Shown here: positions 14,122 to 19,712 of the stretch, in pieces
Layout of the letters: every line of letters starts with the position of its first letter
Numbering within the stretch: the first letter of the stretch is position 1
DNA from: DATKZH01 sp964475955
GTDB lineage: Bacteria > Planctomycetota > Planctomycetia > Pirellulales > Thermoguttaceae
Assembly (NCBI GenBank): GCA_964475955.1
Contig: CAYYZY010000131.1
Span: forward strand, 1-22,137
DNA length: 22,137 nt
Direction: 5' to 3'
Translations under genes and position numbers: made by a program
Notes under the pieces: generated by a model
What the model saw: only the letters and a program-made list of their open reading frames with translations
Told to the model about the DNA's origin: nothing
The model's database searches: none

Positions 14122-14766
14122 TCAGTCCTCTTCTTCAGTGCCGACTTCGAAAGTCGGCATCGTTGGCAATCCGAAACGACGCAATCTCCGAACGGCCCGG
14201 CTGTAGTGATCGAAAGTCACGTGCCGTTCCTCGCATCCGACGGCAAGGGATTGCTTGATCTGCTCGAGTTGCCGCCTGGTTGCGGACTTCCAATCCATGC
14301 ACGCCAAGTTCGCCTCAACGAGTGTGATAATAGAGAGGTAGTCGCTTTCATGGCGTGAAGAACCAAGCACATCATGGCATCGCGACAGCTCTCGTTTCAC
14401 GACCTGCAAGTTGGCAGCCATGCTCACGTTGAGGTGGCTCTTAATCACGCGCTCCATAAGAGCAACCAGTCTCTCGGCTACCTCCTGCCGCTTCTCCGGC
14501 AAGTCTCCAGACAAGAGCCCCGTTAGACTCGACGCGTCAGTAGAGCAACTGTCCGCCCGCATCTCGTCCCCATGTTCGTCCCCGCCTTCTTCTTCGGACA
14601 CAACCTCCCCCGTCCGATTCCCGTTGCTTGGGGTTACCGGTCGAGGGGGCTTGTGGGGACGGCCACCCTGCTCCGCAGGATCCACGTCGGGAGAAGTGCC
14701 GCGACGGAGCGGGGTCAGCGAAGGTGCCACCGCCGTGCCCGTGGGAGAATCCCGTAGGACAGCCAT
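14122..14766 (-). CDS. Unrecognised protein, middle gene of the low-GC cassette
   Basis: 214 aa, ATG at 14766 with GGAGGA 6 nt upstream (a TTG at 14772 is possible). I do not recognise a family. Residues 1-80 look disordered: Pro/Thr/Arg-rich, then acidic SEEEGGDEHGDE. Residues from about 90 to 200 look helical, with EKRQEVAERLVALMERVIKSHLNVSMAANLQVVKREL, a second helical region with CMDWKSATRRQLEQIKQSL, and a basic stretch SRAVRRLRRFG; the end is acidic (GTEEED). The stop lies 1 nt before the PIN gene start, and the start lies 2 nt after the stop of the upstream gene. The position directly upstream of a PIN gene is that of an antitoxin, but size and domain order do not match a known VapB-type family. 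Function unknown. Confidence 0.7.
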   Translation of the reverse strand: MAVLRDSPTGTAVAPSLTPLRRGTSPDVDPAEQGGRPHKPPRPVTPSNGNRTGEVVSEEEGGDEHGDEMRADSCSTDASSLTGLLSGDLPEKRQEVAERLVALMERVIKSHLNVSMAANLQVVKRELSRCHDVLGSSRHESDYLSIITLVEANLACMDWKSATRRQLEQIKQSLAVGCEERHVTFDHYSRAVRRLRRFGLPTMPTFEVGTEEED

Positions 14767-14768
14767 TC

Positions 14769-15497
14769 TCAATCCTCCTCATAATACCGGTGTAGATCGG
14801 ACATCGTGTCCCGCGAGACGCCGCAGATCGCAGAAACCAGCGCGGGCAAGTCCGAAACAGCGACATCCTCTTGGAAACAGTCAAAGTCGATGTAGAGGAA
14901 CCGGTCGGGGAAACCTCCCTGATACTCGGCGAACTCCTCCTGCCCAGAGAACATCTCCTCTTCATGCGGCACGGTCTTGAACCACTGCGCCTTTTCCATT
15001 GGACCGACGCGCAGGCTGTATTTCCAGCCTTGCTCGGTCCTCACATCGGCGACGTACCCCACGTCGATAACCTGGCCCTGCAGAAGCTCCGTGAATCGAG
15101 GATCCTGTGGCTGAAACTTCCTGTTAGCTCGTCGCACCATCTCGTTGAATGGCTCGCCTCGCTCAAATGCCGCCCACTGCCGGATGCCGACCCTTTCAAG
15201 TTCGCTTACGGCCAGATCGTGGCGAATTCGGTCGAAGAGCTTGTTGGCTCGCTCCAACTCGGCGGCCACGTCGTTGTCCGCAGGTCCAACTACCTCGTAG
15301 AAGCACCGTTGGTACGAAATGAAGAAACGGCGCTTGGCTTTCTTGTTCCGCAGCTCCAGGCTCAATGGAGACCGTCGCCAGTCGGGATACTTGTCGGCGA
15401 AATCGATCCCGACCTGATCCATCCTGGTATAGACCGCCAGGTTCGGCTTATACCGCCATTCAATCACGACGTTCTTCACCGGCACAAAAAGTCGCAT
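14769..15497 (-). CDS. Unrecognised protein (weak TIGR04255 resemblance), first gene of the low-GC cassette
   Basis: 242 aa, ATG at 15497. Features: an N-terminal strand-rich region (VKNVVIEWRYKPNLAVYTRMDQVG), LERVGIRQWAAFERG in the middle (about 112-126), GWKYSLRVGPM, and a C-terminal FLYIDFDCFQEDVAVSDLPALVSAI...MSDLHRYYEED. The order of an RxGIR-like strand, a D-x-D-x-F strand and a terminal helix with LH vaguely recalls TIGR04255 proteins, which are sporadically distributed and of unknown function; this is from memory and weak. No signal peptide or membrane segment. It starts the tight minus-strand cassette: next start 2 nt after its stop. Base composition is visibly less GC-rich than the chromosome to the left, suggesting transfer. 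Confidence 0.7.
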   Translation of the reverse strand: MRLFVPVKNVVIEWRYKPNLAVYTRMDQVGIDFADKYPDWRRSPLSLELRNKKAKRRFFISYQRCFYEVVGPADNDVAAELERANKLFDRIRHDLAVSELERVGIRQWAAFERGEPFNEMVRRANRKFQPQDPRFTELLQGQVIDVGYVADVRTEQGWKYSLRVGPMEKAQWFKTVPHEEEMFSGQEEFAEYQGGFPDRFLYIDFDCFQEDVAVSDLPALVSAICGVSRDTMSDLHRYYEED

Positions 15498-15815
15498 CAG
15501 ATGCGATCCGTTAAGTGGAGTAAGCGACCGCGGACACAGCCACTGGATCCGTGTTGATTTGGCCAGCCATCGGCCGGCAAGCCGAACCGAACACGAGAAG
15601 TCCGTATTCCTCAGAATCGGTTGGTCCGCCCATAATCCTGCAACTCTGTGTCAATTCTACTTTCGTGGGCCGACACGCTGCAACCGGTACCCCAATCGGG
15701 GTACCCGAGGTGTCCACGGGTATCGACCCTGCCATTTGCCGAGCGGCCCGCGAGGGCCCATCGGCTTTCCACGTTTGACTGGTGTAGCTTCTTCGGAAAA
15801 CCTCCGTCACGGCGC
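15498..15815. other. Intergenic region between portal remnant and low-GC cassette
   Basis: 318 bp without a gene I can support. Frames on both strands are open for about 75 residues but show no recognisable protein or ribosome site. It holds a perfect hairpin: GGTACCCC (15686-15693), loop AATC, GGGGTACC (15698-15705). No clear promoter for the cassette was found. Confidence 0.5.
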
Positions 15816-16952
15816 CTACCCCATCAACTCCCGCTCCCGCTCCGCATCCAACCCGTGGCGCGTGGCCATGGTTTGGGGGGACATGGCCTGGTTGCGGACC
15901 AGGACCTGGTCGGCGAGGGCTTCTTTGTGGCGGTCGCGGACGGCCAGCGGGGGCGGGGTGGCTTGGACGTCGATCGTGGCCAGCGCCTCGCCGGGGAGGC
16001 GGCCGGACCGAACGGCGGTGGACACCACGCGGCGCAGCACGGCCAGGTCGTCTTCGATCATGTCGTGCTGGAGCCGCTCGAACATCTTCACCGCCGGGCC
16101 CTCGGCGACCATGGTCGACGCGTAGTTGGCGTTCGAGGCGTCGCTGGTGAGCATGAACTCGGGCATGACCAGCCGGCTGGCGATGGCGCGGAGCTCGGCC
16201 TGGAGCACGGCGACGTAGCGGCTGGCGTCGATCGCGGCGGCCGGGAACTGGTAGTCGGTGCCGGCGAACGCGTCGAGGATCGTGCCCGGGGCGTAGCGAC
16301 GCAGGTGGCGCGTGCGCCCGGTGGCGGGGCTGGCGGCGGTGGCGTCGGCCGCGGCGGCGACGAACTGCTCGACCGAGCCCCGGGTGCCGGAGGCGTGCTT
16401 GCGGATGACGGCGATGGCCGACTGGATCTCGGCCACCACGCTCATGTTGCGCAAGAGCTTCTCCGCCCGACGCAGGTTTTTTCGAACCGGGTAGAAGAGG
16501 GGCAGGCCGCGCTTGACGTTGGCGTCGACGTTCGCCTTGCGGTGCTGGACGTCGGCGGCGTCGACCCACTGCCCGCCGACGTAGTAGCCGACGACCGTCT
16601 CCACGTCGTCGGGATCGGTCTGGACGCCGAACGAGGCGGCCGGATCGTTCGCCCGATGGGTCGGGGTGGCGATTTCGTCGGGCTCGATGAAGCGGATCTG
16701 CGTGGTGCCGTCGGGCGCGGCGAAGAAGCGGAGGAAGGCCTCGCCGTCGCGGTCGCGGCGCCGGACGATCTCCTGCTGCCGCTTGTGCCATCGGTTCTCT
16801 TCGAGGAACTCGTGGAGGACCTCCTGGACCTCGCGCACCAGCTCGTCGGCCGGCTGCCGGCCCGGCCTGGCGACCGCCCGGTAGGCATGTCCGCTGCCGA
16901 CGATGTAGCTGATCCGGTTCTCGTCCCACGTTACAAAATCTCCAACTCGTTT
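15816..16952 (-). pseudogene. Phage portal protein, 5'-truncated or frameshifted
   Basis: The open frame covers 378 codons from a TGA at 16955 down to the stop at 15816; the first usable start is only GTG 16838. The part before it, TWDENRISYIVGSGHAYRAVARPG, is clearly portal sequence, so the normal 5' end is missing. Recognisable portal segments: RDRDGEAFLRFF, RFIEPDEIATP, the crown/clip region with GTDYQFPAAAIDASRYVAVLQAELRAIASRLVMPEFMLTSDASNANYASTMVAEGPAVKMFERLQ, and a C-terminal RHGLDAERERELMG. Portals form the dodecameric DNA entry ring of tailed phage heads. In another minus frame just upstream, EEVLERENELEI precedes a TAA and could join by a one-base change near 16940, which would point to frameshift as well as truncation. 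No terminase or capsid gene is next to it, so this is a remnant. Confidence 0.75.
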
Positions 16953-17164
16953 TCACGTTCAAGGACCTCTTCGGCCCCCAGACGACAGACCGCGTTGCGG
17001 AGGCCGTGGCTCGGCTCTACAGCGGGGAACCCGTGCGCGCCCGGACTGTCGGGGAGGCCGTGGGGCTATCCCCAGAGGGGGCTGAGAAGGCTCTGAGGAC
17101 GGCCGCCCGGCTGGGGTTCGTGGAATCGGCCCCATCTCGTGGCTGGCAACCGGCGGGGGATTAG
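16913..17164 (+). pseudogene. Winged-helix/HTH-like gene fragment lacking its start
   Basis: The plus frame is open from a TGA (16910-16912) to TAG 17162-17164 but has no ATG, GTG or TTG before the conserved-looking part. It reads FKDLFGPQTTDRVAEAVARLYSGEPVRARTVGEAVGLSPEGAEKALRTAARLGFVES, a pattern of helices plus turn typical of winged-helix DNA-binding domains, with a short tail SRGWQPAGD. Its 5' part overlaps the portal remnant on the opposite strand, so a rearrangement seems to have joined two broken genes head to head near 16.95 kb. The identity of the parent gene is unknown. Alternatively this is a chance open frame opposite the lost portal N-terminus. Confidence 0.45.
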
Positions 17165-17258
17165 CGTACATTCAACACGTAGCCGGGAGCCCCTTGGCCC
17201 GGGGCGCACGGTCGGACGGGTGGCCCAGAGGAAGCGATCCTTCGCCTCGGGAACCCGT

Positions 17259-17270
17259 CCGGTCGACCGG
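17259..17270. promoter_or_regulatory. 12-bp palindrome upstream of the HTH-like gene
   Basis: CCGGTCGACCGG is a perfect palindrome 23 bp before the ATG at 17294, overlapping the region where an operator or early leader would be. The rest of 17165-17293 has no gene and no clear promoter. Confidence 0.25.
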
Positions 17271-17293
17271 CTGGAAAAAGGAGGGATCGAAAC

Positions 17294-17863
17294 ATGTCGG
17301 ACGAGCCTTTTCTGGGGCCCGATGCAGCGCTGGCTTTTTTGCGAAGGACGGTGACGAAGCTCCGGTGGATCGAAAAACAGACGGCCCGACGCGACGCTGC
17401 GATGAAGCAGGTTGGGCTGGAGCGATCGCAAGTGGAGGCGATCGTCGACGCCATTCGGGTGCATCGGCAGCGTGTCGGCTTACCCGACCTCGCGCCGAAT
17501 TATCTCGTCAAGCTGCCCCCCGGTCGGCTGGCCGAGCACTTGGAGACTTTGGCCGTCGGCCAGCCGGCGGCGGACGGGGCAAAGCCAGTAGATCGCAAAA
17601 GCCCAGCAAAAAAGAAGCCGACGATCAACGAGCGGATGGAATTGGAATTGATACGCGACCCTGCGACAGCCGGCCGATCCGCCCGGCAATGGGCCGAGGC
17701 TTTGGAATGCTCGAAGTCAAGCGTCCACGCCACCAAGCAATGGAAAGGGCTACAAGCCGCAAGGTGCCTCGCGAAAGTGGAGCAACTGGAGGAGCAGGAG
17801 CGGCGCCGCGGCCTCGACGACATTGCGATTGATCGGCGGAAGCAAGGGCAAAACCTCGACTGA
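17294..17863 (+). CDS. Mobile-element HTH-like protein
   Basis: 189 aa, ATG at 17294 preceded by an excellent AAGGAGG (spacing 9). N-terminal helical part (about 8-60) with RTVTKLRWIEKQTARRDAAMKQVGLERSQVEAIVDAIRVHRQ; a linker rich in Lys/Pro/Ala (about 90-110); a C-terminal domain PTINERMELELIRDPATAGRSARQWAEALECSKSSVHATKQWKGLQAARCLAKVEQLEEQERRR. The segment SARQWAEALECSKSSVHATKQW looks like a helix-turn-helix, as in site-specific DNA-binding proteins I recall from planctomycete phage-like regions. A charged tail follows. It is the first gene of the plus-strand replication module and ends at a strong terminator, so it probably forms its own transcript and could be a regulator or replication initiator accessory. 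Function is inference. Confidence 0.72.
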   Translation: MSDEPFLGPDAALAFLRRTVTKLRWIEKQTARRDAAMKQVGLERSQVEAIVDAIRVHRQRVGLPDLAPNYLVKLPPGRLAEHLETLAVGQPAADGAKPVDRKSPAKKKPTINERMELELIRDPATAGRSARQWAEALECSKSSVHATKQWKGLQAARCLAKVEQLEEQERRRGLDDIAIDRRKQGQNLD

Positions 17864-17870
17864 CTGACGA

Positions 17871-18014
17871 CCGAACGAACGCCCGCCAAAACCGAACGCT
17901 CTGAGCAAAATCTGAAAATTTCTGAAAGCCCGTATCCCTAAGTGGGGTACGGGTTTTCGTCATTTCTTGAGAGACCGAAGGGAGGCCGTTCGGCTTGAAA
18001 GGCCGAACGAACGC
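17871..18014. repeat. Direct repeat CCGAACGAACGC flanking the terminator, with a second hairpin
   Basis: The 12-mer CCGAACGAACGC occurs at 17871-17882 and again at 18003-18014, bracketing the terminator. The second copy contributes to a hairpin CGTTCGGC (17987-17994) / GCCGAACG (18002-18009). The arrangement could be an operator, an anti-terminator leader or an insertion scar. Confidence 0.55.
17929..17957 (+). terminator. Rho-independent terminator after the HTH-like gene
   Basis: CCCGTATCCC (17929-17938), loop TAAGT, GGGGTACGGG (17944-17953) with one G-T wobble, then TTTT (17954-17957). It lies 66 nt after the stop at 17863. Confidence 0.9.
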
Positions 18015-18037
18015 GGGGCCTACGAAGGAGCCCTCGC

Positions 18038-18205
18038 ATGACTCTTGAGACACAAAACCCGGCGGCCCTGGTGGCGGTCGCCAAGGCAGCACACACGATG
18101 GGTGACCGACGCCTGGAGCGGGCGGCGAAAAGGCTTTTGCGGGAGCAGCACGGAATCATCATTTCTTTTCGGCGGCCGCGCGAGAAGCAGGAGGCCACTC
18201 AGTGA
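18038..18205 (+). CDS. 55-aa protein of the replication module
   Basis: ATG at 18038 with AAGGAG 7 nt upstream, stop TGA at 18203-18205. The sequence begins MTLETQNPAALVAVAKAAH and continues TMGDRRLERAAKRLLREQHGIIISF, then a basic tail RRPREKQEATQ. It is a short amphipathic helical pair with many Arg/Lys, suggesting a nucleic-acid- or protein-binding adaptor. It ends in a GTGA overlap with the next tiny ORF, so both are likely translated together. No known family is recognised; the ribosome site and coupling are what support it as a gene. Confidence 0.7.
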   Translation: MTLETQNPAALVAVAKAAHTMGDRRLERAAKRLLREQHGIIISFRRPREKQEATQ

Positions 18206-18336
18206 TCGTCTCTGCCCGCCCCCTCCCGATCGAAATCGACGGCCCGACCGCCGGGCCGATCCCGCCGGAGGTCGGGGAGATCATCGCGGAGATGCTGCTG
18301 GACGCGGTCGACGCCCAATCGACCGACAAAAAATAG
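18202..18336 (+). CDS. 44-aa protein coupled to the 55-aa protein
   Basis: GTG at 18202 overlaps the preceding stop (GTGA), with AGGAGG 7 nt upstream, a near-ideal ribosome site. The sequence is VIVSARPLPIEIDGPTAGPIPP followed by EVGEIIAEMLLDAVDAQSTDKK: a Pro-rich start then one acidic amphipathic helix. It is acidic where its partner is basic, so the two may interact (inference). No known family. It is followed by a 73-nt gap with a CCCCGCCCGCCGCG motif before the methyltransferase. Confidence 0.6.
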   Translation: MIVSARPLPIEIDGPTAGPIPPEVGEIIAEMLLDAVDAQSTDKK

Positions 18337-18344
18337 TACGTAAG

Positions 18345-18358
18345 CCCCGCCCGCCGCG
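18345..18358. repeat. CCCCGCCCGCCGCG intergenic motif, copy 1
   Basis: A 14-nt string located just after the 44-aa ORF stop. An identical copy lies at 19185-19198, again just after a stop codon and before the next gene of the module. Confidence 0.6.
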
Positions 18359-18406
18359 CAACGGAAGAGGGATTCGGCGGAACGTAACCCAAAAGGAGTT
18401 TGACCT

Positions 18407-19177
18407 GTGATGGAAGCCGAACAGCCGCTGTGGACCCTCATTCACGCCGACGCGCTCGATGGCCTCCAATCGGTGCTCGACCACCACGCCCGCCCCCGGC
18501 TCGTCTTCGCCGACCCACCTTACAACATCGGCGTCGACTACGGTGATGGAGAGAAGGCCGACAAGCTGCCGGATGCCCGATACATGCTTTGGGTGAGAGA
18601 GTGGATCGACGCCTGCCGGGAGTGTCTCGCACCCGACGGCACGCTCTGGGTGATGATCGGCGATGAGTACGCAGGTGAGTACGCTGTAACACTGAAAGAG
18701 TGCGGGCTCACCATCCGCTCGTGGGTGAAGTGGTACGAGACGTTCGGCGTCAACTGCGCGAACAAATTCAACCGTACCAGCAGGCACCTTTTCTACTGCG
18801 TGAAAGACCCCAAGCAGTTCGTTTTCAACGCGGCGGCCGTGCGGACGCCCTCGGCCCGGCAGACCAAGTACAACGATAGGCGAGCCAGCCCCGGCGGCAA
18901 GATTCTCGACGACGTCTGGACGGATATCCCGAGGCTGGCCGGGTCGCACCGCGAGCGAATCCCCGGATTCCCCACACAACTCCCCGTCAAACTGCTGCGC
19001 CGCATCGTGGAGTCGACGAGCGAACCGGGAGATCTCGTCGTCGATCCATTCAACGGATCGGGCACGACGGGCGTGGCCTGCGTTTGCACCGGGCGCAAGT
19101 ACATCGGTATCGAGCGGTCGGCCGAGTTCGCCGAGGCGGCGCGAGAGCGGCTTGCGGCGATAGCCGTCAGCATTTGA
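18407..19177 (+). CDS. DNA adenine-type methyltransferase, beta class (N6/N4)
   Basis: 256 aa from GTG 18407 (AAGGAG 8 nt upstream); ATG 18410 is equally possible. Catalytic motif IV DPPYNIG (36-42) comes first and the SAM-binding motif I DPFNGSGTTGVA (213-224) comes near the C-terminus, the permuted order of beta-class methyltransferases; DPPY suggests N6-adenine. IGIER (233-237) is the following SAM-ribose strand. TLWVMIGDEYAGEY and HLFYCVKD fit the core fold. A region with SPGGKILDDVWTDIP (161-175) is typical of phage and plasmid enzymes of this class. No restriction enzyme gene is adjacent, so it is an orphan enzyme, likely protecting the element or regulating its replication. It belongs to the plus-strand module. 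Confidence 0.92.
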   Translation: MMEAEQPLWTLIHADALDGLQSVLDHHARPRLVFADPPYNIGVDYGDGEKADKLPDARYMLWVREWIDACRECLAPDGTLWVMIGDEYAGEYAVTLKECGLTIRSWVKWYETFGVNCANKFNRTSRHLFYCVKDPKQFVFNAAAVRTPSARQTKYNDRRASPGGKILDDVWTDIPRLAGSHRERIPGFPTQLPVKLLRRIVESTSEPGDLVVDPFNGSGTTGVACVCTGRKYIGIERSAEFAEAARERLAAIAVSI

Positions 19178-19184
19178 GTGCGAC

Positions 19185-19198
19185 CCCCGCCCGCCGCG
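19185..19198. repeat. CCCCGCCCGCCGCG intergenic motif, copy 2
   Basis: Identical to 18345-18358; here it begins 7 nt after the methyltransferase stop and lies 34 nt before the next start. Confidence 0.6.
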
Positions 19199-19232
19199 TG
19201 GTGGGCGATAACCCCCTGCTTGAGAAGATCGG

Positions 19233-19712
19233 ATGAACGAAACATGGTCCTACGGATTGGCGACGGGCTGGCAGCGGCTCGACAGCGACCCGCTCGATAG
19301 CGTCCAGCCGAACGAAGGCGCGTACAGCGAAATCATGCGCCGGGCGGGCTACGTGGGCGGTCACAGCAGCGACGTCAACTGCCCGAGCGCCACTATTTGG
19401 GAGGCGGGCGGCGACACGGACATCACCCGCAAGTATCCGTTCGTGATCGACCTGAACCTGAACGAGGCGAACGCGCCATGCGTGTGGTGCGAAGACCTCC
19501 CGAGCCTCCTGGCTGTGCTCCCAGCCGTCGCCGCGCTGGTGCAATGGGGCCAGTTGGGCGGAATACAATACACGATCGAGGAATTCTGCAGCCGCGCCTT
19601 TCGGGCGTTCCACGGGCATAGCCTGATCGACGTTTGTCCCCAATGCGACCCCCACGAGTTCAAGCAACGACAAGAGGCGGCCCGGAAACGGAAAGAGAGA
19701 AAGGCACAATAG
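19233..19712 (+). CDS. Unrecognised protein with two CxxC pairs
   Basis: 159 aa, ATG at 19233 (GAGAAG 5 nt upstream). I recognise no family. Visible: WSYGLATGWQRLDSDPLDSVQPNEG at the N-terminus; VIDLNLNEANAPCVWCEDLPSLLAVLPAVAALV (CxxC at 83/86); an aromatic core TIEEFCSRAFRAFHGH; CPQC (135/138) and a highly charged tail EFKQRQEAARKRKERKAQ. The two CxxC pairs may form a zinc site, and the basic tail suggests nucleic-acid contact. The stop TAG (19710-19712) overlaps by 1 nt the GTG start of the primase-helicase gene, so the two are co-translated and may work together in replication of the element. Function unknown. Confidence 0.72.
   Translation: MNETWSYGLATGWQRLDSDPLDSVQPNEGAYSEIMRRAGYVGGHSSDVNCPSATIWEAGGDTDITRKYPFVIDLNLNEANAPCVWCEDLPSLLAVLPAVAALVQWGQLGGIQYTIEEFCSRAFRAFHGHSLIDVCPQCDPHEFKQRQEAARKRKERKAQ

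Noticed and set aside
16935..16955. Programmed -1 frameshift in the portal gene
   Set aside because: There is no proper slippery heptamer (the site reads ATT TTG TAA in one frame); simple decay of a phage remnant is more likely.
15648..17096. 482-codon plus-strand open frame opposite the portal remnant
   Set aside because: Composition is Gly/Val/Arg/His-rich mirror-frame noise; the opposite strand has recognisable portal motifs.
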